Of a DNA stretch of 64,000 bases, positions 55,008 through 63,099 are shown piece by piece. The notes under the pieces are model-generated. The model was not told the DNA's origin, ran no database searches, and saw only the letters and a program-made list of their open reading frames with translations. The stretch comes from Delftia sp. PS-11. Its GTDB lineage: Bacteria > Pseudomonadota > Gammaproteobacteria > Burkholderiales > Burkholderiaceae_C. Position 1 is the first letter of the stretch; each line of letters starts with the position of its first letter. The position numbers and the translations under genes were made by a program. Location: positions 1 to 64,000 of the forward strand of contig NZ_JACSYA010000029.1 in assembly GCF_029870285.1 (NCBI RefSeq), written 5' to 3'.

Positions 55008-55666
55008 GCGAGCTTCGCATTGCGCTTGAAGCCGGCCTGCAGGCGCTGGGGCTGGAGCTGGCTCCCGCACAGGTCGATGCGCTGATGCAGTTCCAGGAAC
55101 TGCTGGGCAAGTGGAACAAGGTCTACAACCTCACGGCCGTGCGCGATCCGCAGGAGATGCTCACCCACCACCTGCTCGACAGCCTGGCGGCCGTGCCGGC
55201 CCTGCGCCGCTACCTCGGTCAGATGCCCGCGCACGAAGGCCGCACCGCCATGCTGGATGTGGGCTCGGGCGGTGGACTGCCGGGCGTGGTCTTTGCCGTC
55301 TGCTGCCCGCAGATCGATGTGCATTGCGTGGACACCGTCGGCAAGAAGGCCGCCTTCATTCAACAGGTGGCGGCCACGCTGCGCCTGCCCAACCTGCGCG
55401 GCATCCACAGCCGCGTGGAGCAGCTGACGGCACGCTATCCGCTGATCAGCTGCCGGGCCTTTGCCTCGCTGGTGGACTTCACCACCTGGTCGAGCCAGGC
55501 GCTGCAGGAGGGCGGGGCATGGATGGCCATGAAGGGCAAGCATCCCAATGATGAGATGGCTGCCCTGCCAGACGATGTGCGGGTGTTTCACGTGGAACCC
55601 CTGGAGGTGCCGGGTCTGGATGCCGAGCGCTGCATCGTCTGGCTGCAAAAAAGCGTTGCAGACTGA
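55004..55666 (+). CDS. rsmG: 16S rRNA (guanine527-N7)-methyltransferase RsmG
   Basis: A 220-residue AdoMet methyltransferase. [17 protein letters not shown] and HHLLDSLA lead to the AdoMet motif [14 protein letters not shown], with CRAFASL in the C-terminal half. It methylates G527 of 16S rRNA. The start overlaps the mnmG stop (ATGA). A parS site lies near its 3' end. Confidence 0.96.
   Translation: MSELRIALEAGLQALGLELAPAQVDALMQFQELLGKWNKVYNLTAVRDPQEMLTHHLLDSLAAVPALRRYLGQMPAHEGRTAMLDVGSGGGLPGVVFAVCCPQIDVHCVDTVGKKAAFIQQVAATLRLPNLRGIHSRVEQLTARYPLISCRAFASLVDFTTWSSQALQEGGAWMAMKGKHPNDEMAALPDDVRVFHVEPLEVPGLDAERCIVWLQKSVAD
55584..55599. other. parS: parS site inside rsmG
   Basis: TGTTTCACGTGGAACC combines one half-site of each parS type. 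The same 16-mer occurs in reverse orientation at 57236-57251, which argues for function. Confidence 0.8.
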
Positions 55667-55830
55667 AGATTGCCCTGGTTGCACGCACGCCTGAAAGGTC
55701 GGCCGCTGGCCGAGCCAGCGCAGTACTTGTGCGCTGATGCGAGGCGTCTGCGTTGTGGCGGCGCCATGCTCCGTGGGCACTGGTGGTTGCCCTCGCATAA
55801 ACTCCCAGCTTTCAACGCTCAGGGGGCAGC

Positions 55831-56445
55831 ATGTTCGGCATCTCAGATTTTGGCGCCTTCGCCGTTGCCGTTGTCCTGTTCCTGCTGATCCCCGGGCCTG
55901 GCAATCTGGCGCTGATCACCTCCACGGGCAAGGGCGGCATCCGTGCCGGCATGGCTGCTTGCCTGGGCGTGATCGTGGCAGACCAGGCGCTGATCTGGAT
56001 GGCTGTGGCTGGAGTGGCCGCGCTGCTGTCTTCCTATCCGGCGGCCTTTCATGCCGTGCAATGGCTGGGTGCGGCCTACCTGGCGTGGCTGGGGTGGAAA
56101 ATGCTCACGGCCAGGCCCGGCAGCAAACCCGTGCTCCATATCGAGCCGCGTCATTATTTTCGCCAGGCCGGATTGATCACGCTGATGAACCCCAAGTCGA
56201 TTGTGTTCTATATGGCGTTCTTTCCTCTGTTCGTCGATCCGGCCCGGCACCAGGGCCTGTTCACTTTTGCGGTGATGGCGGCCACGGTGGCCGTGCTGAC
56301 GTTTCTCTATTGCCTGATCGTGGTGCTGCTGACCGCGCATCTGGCCGAGCGCATGCGCGCCAATCCTGCGGTTTCCCGGATTCTCGAAAAGACTGCGGGT
56401 GTGTTTCTGATCGGTTTTGGCCTGAAGCTGGCCATCTCCAAATAA
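55831..56445 (+). CDS. LysE/RhtB-family amino-acid exporter
   Basis: A 204-residue membrane protein with about six hydrophobic segments. It starts FGISDFGAFAVAVVLFLLIPGPGNLALI, where the PGPGN motif is typical of LysE/RhtB, and has LMNPKSIVFYMAFFPLF in the middle. It exports an amino acid such as homoserine, threonine or lysine. It lies between rsmG and parA, a conserved position in Comamonadaceae as far as I recall. Confidence 0.92.
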   Translation: MFGISDFGAFAVAVVLFLLIPGPGNLALITSTGKGGIRAGMAACLGVIVADQALIWMAVAGVAALLSSYPAAFHAVQWLGAAYLAWLGWKMLTARPGSKPVLHIEPRHYFRQAGLITLMNPKSIVFYMAFFPLFVDPARHQGLFTFAVMAATVAVLTFLYCLIVVLLTAHLAERMRANPAVSRILEKTAGVFLIGFGLKLAISK

Positions 56446-56458
56446 GCATCTCAATACC

Positions 56459-57229
56459 ATGGCCAAAATCTTCTGTGTCGCCAATCAAAAGGGTGGGGTC
56501 GGCAAGACCACCACCACCGTCAATCTCGCTGCCGGCCTGGCCAAGATCGGCCAGCGCGTACTGCTGATCGATCTGGACCCCCAGGGCAATGCCACCATGG
56601 GCTCGGGCGTGGACAAGCGTGCACTGGAGCTGTCGGTCTACGATGTGCTGCTGGAGAACGCCAGCGTCAAGGAAGCGGCCGTGTTTTCCGAGCCCGTGGG
56701 CTACCACGTGCTGGGCGCCAACCGTGAACTCAGCGGCGCCGAGATCGAGCTGGTCACGCTGGAGCGCCGCAACGAGCGCCTCAAGGGCGCGCTCAAGGCG
56801 GCCGATGCCGACTACGACTTCGTGCTGGTTGACTGCCCGCCCAGCCTGTCCATGCTCACGCTCAACGGCCTGTGCGCGGCGCACGGCGTGATCGTGCCCA
56901 TGCAGTGCGAGTATTTCGCGCTCGAAGGCCTGACGGATCTGGTCAACACCATCAAGCAGGTCCATGCCAACATGAACCCTGACCTGCAGATCATCGGCCT
57001 GCTGCGCGTGATGTTCGATCCGCGCACCACGCTGCAGCAGCAGGTCAGCGACCAGCTCAAGGACCATTTTGCCGACAAGGTGTTCGATACCGTGATTCCC
57101 CGCAATGTGCGCCTTGCCGAGGCTCCCAGCTATGGCGTGCCCGGCGTGGTGTTCGACCCTTCGGCCAAGGGCAGCAAGGCCTTCATCGAGTTCGCGCGCG
57201 AGATGGTGCGCCGCATCGAGAAGATGTGA
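56459..57229 (+). CDS. parA: Chromosome-partitioning ATPase ParA
   Basis: A 256-residue ATPase that starts MAKIFCVANQKGGVGKTTT, with a deviant Walker A at 11-18. Further motifs are LLIDLDPQGNAT and VLVDCPPSLSML. It drives movement of ParB-parS complexes after replication. It is 13 bp after lysE, and the stop is next to the hydrolase start. Confidence 0.96.
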   Translation: MAKIFCVANQKGGVGKTTTTVNLAAGLAKIGQRVLLIDLDPQGNATMGSGVDKRALELSVYDVLLENASVKEAAVFSEPVGYHVLGANRELSGAEIELVTLERRNERLKGALKAADADYDFVLVDCPPSLSMLTLNGLCAAHGVIVPMQCEYFALEGLTDLVNTIKQVHANMNPDLQIIGLLRVMFDPRTTLQQQVSDQLKDHFADKVFDTVIPRNVRLAEAPSYGVPGVVFDPSAKGSKAFIEFAREMVRRIEKM

Positions 57230-57230
57230 G

Positions 57231-57821
57231 ATGCAGGTTCCACGTGAAACAGGTGATGCGTGCGCAGCCGCAACGGCTGGCGCAGCACTGAATGCCGAGG
57301 ACATCTGGCTGCTGCCGGGCTGGCAAGACTCGGACGCGGACCATTGGCAGAGCCACTGGGAGCGCCGCCATGGCTACCGCCGGCTGGAGCAAAACGACTG
57401 GCAGCGCCCGCTGCGCGGGGACTGGAGTGCGCGGCTGCAGGACACCGTGCTCGATGCGCCGCGCCCTGTGGTGCTGGTGGCCCACAGCCTGGGTTGCGTG
57501 CTGGTGGCCTGGTGGGCCGCGCATTCGCCGCAGGCAGCCAGCAAGGTGCGCGGCGCCCTGCTGGTCGCGCCCGGCGATACCGAACTGCCCCATCTGCGCG
57601 AGCAGCTGCCGGGCTGGGCCCCCGTGGCCATGCGCAGCCTGCCGTTTCCCGCCATCGTGGTGGGCAGCAGCAACGACATCCATTGCAGCCCGCAGCGCAC
57701 GCAGGCCATGGCGCAGGCCTGGGGTGCCCGCCTGGTCGATGCCGGAGCGCTGGGGCACATCAACTCGGCCAGCGCGCTGGGCAGCTGGGACAGCGGCCAT
57801 GCGCTGCTGCAGACCCTTTGA
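57231..57821 (+). CDS. RBBP9/YdeN-like alpha/beta hydrolase between parA and parB
   Basis: A 196-residue serine hydrolase. The start of the fold is WLLPGWQDSDADHWQ, the nucleophile elbow is VAHSLGCVLVAWW, the acidic residue is in VVGSSNDIHCS, and GHINSASALGSW supplies the His. The substrate is unknown. It starts two bases after the parA stop and ends 13 bp before parB, so it is co-transcribed. A parS sits on its third to eighth codons. Confidence 0.88.
   Translation: MQVPRETGDACAAATAGAALNAEDIWLLPGWQDSDADHWQSHWERRHGYRRLEQNDWQRPLRGDWSARLQDTVLDAPRPVVLVAHSLGCVLVAWWAAHSPQAASKVRGALLVAPGDTELPHLREQLPGWAPVAMRSLPFPAIVVGSSNDIHCSPQRTQAMAQAWGARLVDAGALGHINSASALGSWDSGHALLQTL
57236..57251. other. parS: parS site at the start of the hydrolase gene
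   Basis: GGTTCCACGTGAAACA is the exact reverse complement of the site at 55584. It lies immediately after parA. Confidence 0.8.
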
Positions 57822-57834
57822 CGAAGGAATGAAC

Positions 57835-58764
57835 ATGGTGACGAAGAAACCCAAGGGTCTGGGACGCGGGCTGGAAGCCCTGCTCGGCCCCAAAGTCGAT
57901 GACAAGGCTGCAGCGGCAGCCTCGGCCGACGCCGGCCTGCCCAACGTGCTGGCACTCGACAGCATGGTGCCCGGCCAGTACCAGCCGCGCACGCACATGG
58001 ACGAGGGCGCGCTCTACGAGCTGGCCGAAAGCATCAAGGCGCAGGGCATCATGCAGCCCATTCTGGTGCGCCGGCTGGCTCGGGGCGGCAATGCCGGCAA
58101 GTACGAGATCATCGCGGGTGAGCGGCGTTTTCGCGCGGCCCGCATCGCGGGCCTGGCTGAAGTGCCGGTGCTGGTGCGCGATGTGCCTGACGAGGCTGCC
58201 GCCGCCATGGCGCTGATCGAGAACATCCAGCGCGAAGACCTCAATCCGCTGGAAGAGGCCCAGGGCCTGTCGCGCCTGGTCAAGGAGTTCGGCCTCACGC
58301 ACGAGCAGGCCGCGCAGGCCGTGGGCCGCTCGCGCAGCGCCGCCACCAACATGCTGCGGCTGCTGAACCTGGCCGAGCCGGTGCAGACCATGCTCATGGC
58401 CGGCGACATCGACATGGGCCACGCGCGCGCGCTGCTGTCGCTGGACCGCGCATCCCAGATCACGGCGGGCAACCAGATCGCGGCCAGGAAGCTGTCGGTG
58501 CGCGAGGCCGAGTCCCTGGTCAAGAAAATCGGCGCCGATTTCAGCCTGGTCCGCCAGAAATCCAAGAAGGATGTCAAATCGCGCGATGTCAAACGGGTGG
58601 AAGAAGAACTGTCCGATTTGCTGATGGCCGATGTGGAAGTCCGTATCAAGAAGACCGTGCGCCGTGGCGGCAAACTCCAGGAGGTTGGAGAAGTCGCCAT
58701 CCAGTTCGGCTCGCTGGATGCACTCAATGGTCTGATTGATCGTTTGCGCCAGAATGCCGACTGA
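57835..58764 (+). CDS. parB: Chromosome-partitioning protein ParB
   Basis: A 309-residue protein. It opens KPKGLGRGLEALLGP and has the CTP-binding/spreading motif GERRFRAA. The helix-turn-helix that reads parS (LTHEQAAQAVGRSRSAATNMLRLL) and a C-terminal dimerisation domain follow. AAGGA abuts an ATG at 57829 and sits six bases from the ATG at 57835, so I prefer the second. ParB spreads from the parS sites listed here. Confidence 0.96.
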   Translation: MVTKKPKGLGRGLEALLGPKVDDKAAAAASADAGLPNVLALDSMVPGQYQPRTHMDEGALYELAESIKAQGIMQPILVRRLARGGNAGKYEIIAGERRFRAARIAGLAEVPVLVRDVPDEAAAAMALIENIQREDLNPLEEAQGLSRLVKEFGLTHEQAAQAVGRSRSAATNMLRLLNLAEPVQTMLMAGDIDMGHARALLSLDRASQITAGNQIAARKLSVREAESLVKKIGADFSLVRQKSKKDVKSRDVKRVEEELSDLLMADVEVRIKKTVRRGGKLQEVGEVAIQFGSLDALNGLIDRLRQNAD

Positions 58765-58978
58765 TTGCAGGATTTTCTGTAACTGCTTGTCACCGTTGCA
58801 TTGTTTGTGGCCTGGCGGCACAGTCGCGCTTTTTCGATTTCGGCAATAACGGTATATTCCACGCCGTTATGCAAGGTAATTGTCCGTAATCGGATGGCCC
58901 GGGATGTTTCAACCCGGGATTTCCATGGCTTTTGCCTTGCGACACCTTTCACTTCGACCAGACCAAGAGGATGACACC

Positions 58979-60001
58979 GTGAAGAAGTATCTTGCCCTGA
59001 CCGCCATTGCAGCCGCGACCCTGACCGGCTGCGTGACCACCGACATGCGCATGGGCTCCCAGGACGCCAAAACCGTGGCCACGGGCGCGGCCGGCGGCGC
59101 CAATGCCGAAAACGCCAATACCGAACTCGAACGCTGCGACTCCCCTCTGGGCACGGTGTCGCTGGTGGAGAACCAGACTGCCGGCTGGTACACCATCCTG
59201 ACCCAGCAATACCGCCTGCCCCCGACTGCGCAGCTGCTGCGCCTGATGATCCAGCAGTCCAACTGCTTCGTCGTGGTGGAGCGCAGCGCTGCCGGCATGG
59301 GGGCCATGGAGCGTGAGCGCGCCCTGATGAACTCGGGCGAGATGCGCGGCGGCAGCAGCATGGGCAAGGGCCAGATGGTGGCCTCGGACTACGGCCTGAC
59401 GCCCGAAGTGATCTTCAACCAGAACGATGCCGGTGGCATGGGCGCCGCTGTCGGCGGCATCATCGGTGCGCTGGCGGCCGGCACCAAGACCCGCGAAGCC
59501 TCGGTCATGCTGGCGCTGGTGGACAACCGCTCGGGCGTGCAGGTTTCGGCCTCCGAAGGTTCTGCCTCCAAGACCGACTGGGGCGGCATGGGCGCGCTGT
59601 TCGGCGGCGGCGCTGGCGCCGCGCTGGGCGGCTACACGCGCACCGCCGAGGGCAAGGTGATCTCTGCAGCCTTCATGGATGCCTACAACCAGATGGTGCG
59701 CGCGCTGCGCAACTACAAGGCCCAGTCCGTCAAGGGCCAGGGCCTGGGTGGCGGTGGCCGCCTGGGCGTGGACGGCGGTGCTGCCCCTTCGCAGACTTCC
59801 GCTCCCACCGCCAGCAATGCGCCGATGATCTCGCTGCGCGCAGCCCAGCAAAAGCTCAACACCCTGGGCTACAACGCCGGCACGCCGGACGGCGCCATGG
59901 GCAAGGGCACCGCCAATGCGCTGCGTGAATTCCAGCGCGACCAGAACCTGCCCATCACCGGCCGCCTGGACCGTGCCACCTCGCAAGCGCTGCAGCAGTA
60001 A
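58979..60001 (+). CDS. CsgG-like lipoprotein with C-terminal peptidoglycan-binding domain
   Basis: A 340-residue lipoprotein; the GTG start at 58979 follows GAGGA. The signal ends in the lipobox LTGC. Residues about 60-230 look like a CsgG/HfaB-type domain (TQQYRLPPTAQLLRLMI, FVVVERSAAGM) with Gly-rich segments (GGIIGALAAG, GALFGGGAGAALGGY). The last 65 residues form a PG_binding_1 domain (RAAQQKLNTLGYNAGTPDG). It likely links an outer-membrane assembly to the cell wall. The gene is about 210 bp after parB and has its own leader. Confidence 0.85.
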   Translation: MKKYLALTAIAAATLTGCVTTDMRMGSQDAKTVATGAAGGANAENANTELERCDSPLGTVSLVENQTAGWYTILTQQYRLPPTAQLLRLMIQQSNCFVVVERSAAGMGAMERERALMNSGEMRGGSSMGKGQMVASDYGLTPEVIFNQNDAGGMGAAVGGIIGALAAGTKTREASVMLALVDNRSGVQVSASEGSASKTDWGGMGALFGGGAGAALGGYTRTAEGKVISAAFMDAYNQMVRALRNYKAQSVKGQGLGGGGRLGVDGGAAPSQTSAPTASNAPMISLRAAQQKLNTLGYNAGTPDGAMGKGTANALREFQRDQNLPITGRLDRATSQALQQ

Positions 60002-60031
60002 GCGGGCTGTCCCATGCCAGGGGACGGGCGC

Positions 60032-60862
60032 ATGAAGCGGCCGCGCATTCCCTGGCCGGCTCCGGCGCTGCTGGCCTGGGCCGGGGCCTGGCTGACCTAC
60101 GCCGGCCTGCGCTCGCATACAGGGCCGCTGGCGGCCTGGCTGGTGGCCTGCCTGCTGGGGGTGCTGGCCAGCCTCATGGCCCGCCGCTGGTGGCGGCGCC
60201 TGGCGGTGGCAGCGGGGTTTCCGCTGTCCTGCCTGATGCTCTGGGGCCTGGGGGGATTGGCCGCCATCAGTCCCTGGCTGTGGCTGGGCGCGCTGGGGAT
60301 GCTGACCCTGGTCTATCCGCTCAACGCCTGGCGCGATGCGCCGCTGTTTCCCACACCTGCCCAGGCCCTCGACGGCCTGGCCGATGCCGCGCCGCTGCCG
60401 CCGGGCGCTGCCGTGCTCGATGCGGGCTGCGGCCTGGGCGACGGCCTGCGTGCGCTGCACGCCCAGTACCCGCAGGCGCGGCTGCACGGCCTGGAGTGGA
60501 GCTGGCCGCTGCGTTGGATGTGCGCGCTGCGCTGCCCCTGGGCACGCGTGCGCCGCGCCGATATCTGGCTGGCCGACTGGAGCAGCTACCAGATGGTCTA
60601 TCTGTTCCAGCGCCCCGAGAGCATGGGCCGTGCAGCCGTCAAGGCAGCCACCGAGCTGCCCGAGGGCGCGTGGCTGGTCAGCCTGGACTTTGCGCTGCCC
60701 GGCATTGATCCGACCTGGCATCGCCAGGGCCCGGGGCGGCACAGCCTGTGGGTCTACCGCATGCCGCTGGGCGGCCCGGGCGAGGCTGTGGTGCATGTGC
60801 CCGAGCCCGAAGAGACGCCCTACGAGAAAGCGCTGCGGGAAATCCAGCAGCGCAAGGGCTGA
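60032..60862 (+). CDS. Membrane-anchored class I methyltransferase-like protein
   Basis: A 276-residue protein. Three or four hydrophobic segments fill the first 90 residues. A Rossmann-like AdoMet motif VLDAGCGLGDGLRAL follows near 120-135, then LHGLEWSWPL and RRADIWLADW. The target is unknown. GGGGA precedes the ATG at 60032; an in-frame ATG at 60014 is less well placed. It follows the lipoprotein gene by 30 bp and could share its transcript. Confidence 0.8.
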   Translation: MKRPRIPWPAPALLAWAGAWLTYAGLRSHTGPLAAWLVACLLGVLASLMARRWWRRLAVAAGFPLSCLMLWGLGGLAAISPWLWLGALGMLTLVYPLNAWRDAPLFPTPAQALDGLADAAPLPPGAAVLDAGCGLGDGLRALHAQYPQARLHGLEWSWPLRWMCALRCPWARVRRADIWLADWSSYQMVYLFQRPESMGRAAVKAATELPEGAWLVSLDFALPGIDPTWHRQGPGRHSLWVYRMPLGGPGEAVVHVPEPEETPYEKALREIQQRKG

Positions 60863-61366
60863 GCAGATGGCTCTGCCTGCGTAAAACGGCGGGGCCTGCG
60901 ATGCCGGTCCCGCCGCTGTAGCGTGGTCTGCTGCATGTGGCGTCACGCCATGCCCCATGGCTCGCCTTGCGGCAATCGCTATATCCATTTAAATATTTCG
61001 CGATATTTCCGCCTTCTTGAATAAGGCGGATGCGGCGCCGCGCCGGGTCTGACGGGCTCCAGATCGGCACCCTCCAAGGCCCTGTACGCAGCCCTGGGCA
61101 CACACCACCTGTCCAGCCTTGAGCGGTCGCATTGCCTGCTTGCTGGCGGCCTGCTCCACGCCATGTGCGCACATCAGCGGCGGCTGTCGCTCTGGCAGGC
61201 CATCTCTTCCTATGCCTGCTGCCTTCCCCTTTTTCCGAAAACGCCCCAGGCGTGCGCCTGGCCAACCCTTGGCGTGGGCACTGCCGCGCTGGCCTGAAAA
61301 GTAGGGCGGGCGGCGAAGGGGTCATGCGTTGGATTGCATTTATTGATTGTGAAATGCTTTTTTCGC
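60863..61366. other. Intergenic region with hairpins
   Basis: No gene supported. CGGCGGG/CCCGCCG at 60887-60915 may end the methyltransferase transcript. A second hairpin CCGCCTT/AAGGCGG lies at 61009-61029 beside a short AT-rich block. Neither has a T-run. Confidence 0.4.
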
Positions 61367-61412
61367 TTGCATTCAATGCATTCATATTGGTATGATGCAT
61401 GCATTGAATGCA
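61367..61412 (+). promoter_or_regulatory. fitAB promoter with a 14-bp inverted-repeat operator
   Basis: TGCATTCAATGCAT (61368-61381) and its exact complement ATGCATTGAATGCA (61399-61412) flank 17 bases. TTGCAT at 61367 and TATGAT at 61391-61396 give a sigma-70 pair with an 18-bp spacer. The left arm overlaps the -35 element and the right arm follows the -10. FitA-type antitoxins bind such repeats to repress their own operon. Confidence 0.75.
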
Positions 61413-61430
61413 CTTGAAAGGGCAGTTCCC

Positions 61431-61685
61431 ATGGCCATGCTGACAGTCAGAAATCTTCCGGAGGAGGTCCATCGGGCACTGCGCGTGCGCGCGGCCCAGA
61501 ACGGCCAGAGCATGGAGGCGGAGGTGCGCGAGATCCTGGTGTCCGCATTGACGCCCAAGGGCCGCGTGAGGCTGGGCTCCCTGCTGGCCGACATGGGCCG
61601 CCAGGCCCAGCTCAGCGAGACAGAGCTGTCGGCGTTCGAGCCTGCGCGCGATCAGGCGCCTGCCCGTCTGGAGGGCTTCGAATGA
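61431..61685 (+). CDS. FitA-like ribbon-helix-helix antitoxin
   Basis: An 84-residue protein with a ribbon-helix-helix start (LTVRNLPEEVHRALRVRAAQNGQSMEAEVREIL) typical of FitA/VapB antitoxins. The C-terminal half would wrap the toxin. The ATG at 61431 follows AAGGG. Its stop overlaps the toxin start (ATGA). It should bind the inverted repeat upstream and repress the pair. Confidence 0.88.
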   Translation: MAMLTVRNLPEEVHRALRVRAAQNGQSMEAEVREILVSALTPKGRVRLGSLLADMGRQAQLSETELSAFEPARDQAPARLEGFE

Positions 61686-62101
61686 TCCTGCTGGACGCGT
61701 GCGTTATCTCGGAGCCCCTGCGGCAGTCGCCAGAAATACGCGTCATCGAGTGGATCGATGCGCAGCCGCTGGAGACGATGTACCTGTGCGCCATCACGGT
61801 CGCGGAACTGCGCTCGGGCGTGGCCCTGCTGGCGCCGGGCAAGCGCCAGCAGGGCCTGCTCGAAAGCCTGGAAAAGCGCGTGCTGCCCCTGTTCGCAGGC
61901 CGTGTGCTGCCGTTTGATCTGTCCTGTACGCAGGCCTATGCGTCCCTGATGGCCAAGACCCGTGCTGCCGGGGTGGAACTGGGCATGGCGCAAGGCTATG
62001 TCGCTGCGGTGGCCGCTGCCAATGGCCTGACCGTCGCCACCCGCAATGCGGCGCCTTTCCAGGCGGCGGGCGTGGCGACCCTCAACCCCTGGTGGCTGTA
62101 A
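61682..62101 (+). CDS. FitB/VapC-like PIN-domain toxin with two catalytic acids replaced
   Basis: A 139-residue PIN protein. The first acidic residue is kept (ILLDACVISE; most relatives read DTNVISE), as is the Glu in VAELRSG. The third acidic position, usually M-D-G-L-I-A-A, reads M-A-Q-G-Y-V-A-A, and the fourth, usually TRN..DF, reads TRNAAPF. RNase activity is therefore doubtful. Its last 20 bp overlap the end of the convergent araC-type gene. Confidence 0.85.
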   Translation: MILLDACVISEPLRQSPEIRVIEWIDAQPLETMYLCAITVAELRSGVALLAPGKRQQGLLESLEKRVLPLFAGRVLPFDLSCTQAYASLMAKTRAAGVELGMAQGYVAAVAAANGLTVATRNAAPFQAAGVATLNPWWL

Positions 62102-63029
62102 TGCCCGCCTGCTGTCCGAAAAACCGCGCCGGCGGCATGCCTACGGTGCGGTGCACCATGGCGCTGAAGGCGCTGGGGCTGTAGCCCAGCTCGGCCGCAA
62201 TCTGCTGGATGGGCAGGCTGCGCGCGGCCAGGCTCACGGCGTGGGCCAGCACGACCTGCTGGCGCCAGGCCGTGAAGCTGCAGCCCAGCTCCTGCTGGAA
62301 CAGCCGTGCCACGGTGCGCGGGCTGGCGCCGGTATCGGCGGCCCAATCGGCCAGGCTGTCGTGCTGCGTGGGGTCTGCCACCACGGCCTCGCACAGCATG
62401 CGCAGCCGCTTGTCCTGGGGCATGTCCACGCCCAGGTTGACCTCGCGCGCATGGCGCAGTTCTTCGAGCAGCAGCACGCTCAGATGGTGCTCGCGCCGCA
62501 GCGTGGCCCCATCGGGCTCCGGCTGGTCATCGCTTTGCTTGGGCAGTGCGGTGATCAGCTCGCGCATCAGCGGCGAGATCTCCAGCACGCGGCAGCGTGC
62601 CCAGTCCCGGGGGTCGCAGGCAGTGCCTTCGCCATCATGGCCCGGCAGCACCGGGCCCTGGGCCGGTGCGTCCTGCCGCACATAGATGGAAATCAGGTCT
62701 GCCTCCTCGACCATGGCTACGGCATGGACCAGGCCGGGCGGTATCCAGACGGCTTTGGACGGTGGCGCGATCAGCGTGCCCTGCGGAGCTGCCATGTGCA
62801 GCACGCCGTTGAGCGAAACCGAGATCTGCGCCCAGCTGTGGCTGTGAGGGATCACGCGCGTTCGCGCCGACAGCCGGTGCTGCTTGGCGCGTACCGGGCG
62901 TTCGGGCGTAGGCTCGAAAAGATGGGGTGACAGCGCCTCCACCGGCTCCATCGGGCGCATCCTGCGGGCCGTGCGCGATGTCCTGGCGGGGCAGGCCTGG
63001 GTCGTGTCGTGGGCGTGAGAGGCAGGCAT
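62082..63029 (-). CDS. AraC-family transcriptional regulator
   Basis: A 315-residue regulator. The N-terminal cupin-like part has IPHSHSWAQISVSLNGVLHM and KAVWIPPGLVHAV. The C-terminal pair of helix-turn-helix units shows LADWAADTGASPRTVARLFQQE and PIQQIAAELGYSPSAFSAMVHR. It is divergent from the MFS gene across 70 bp and probably controls it. The N-terminal 25 residues are uncertain; a start at about 62960 is possible. Confidence 0.9.
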   Translation of the reverse strand: MPASHAHDTTQACPARTSRTARRMRPMEPVEALSPHLFEPTPERPVRAKQHRLSARTRVIPHSHSWAQISVSLNGVLHMAAPQGTLIAPPSKAVWIPPGLVHAVAMVEEADLISIYVRQDAPAQGPVLPGHDGEGTACDPRDWARCRVLEISPLMRELITALPKQSDDQPEPDGATLRREHHLSVLLLEELRHAREVNLGVDMPQDKRLRMLCEAVVADPTQHDSLADWAADTGASPRTVARLFQQELGCSFTAWRQQVVLAHAVSLAARSLPIQQIAAELGYSPSAFSAMVHRTVGMPPARFFGQQAGITATRG

Positions 63030-63099
63030 TGGCGTGTTGGCGATAGAAGTTGGCAGACTATCGCATACAAGACGGCGGCTCGCTGCCTAACATGCAGCC

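Noticed and set aside
58880..58978. ATG start upstream of the CsgG-like lipoprotein
   Set aside because: It would bury the lipoprotein signal 33 residues inside; the GTG at 58979 has GAGGA and begins directly with the signal.
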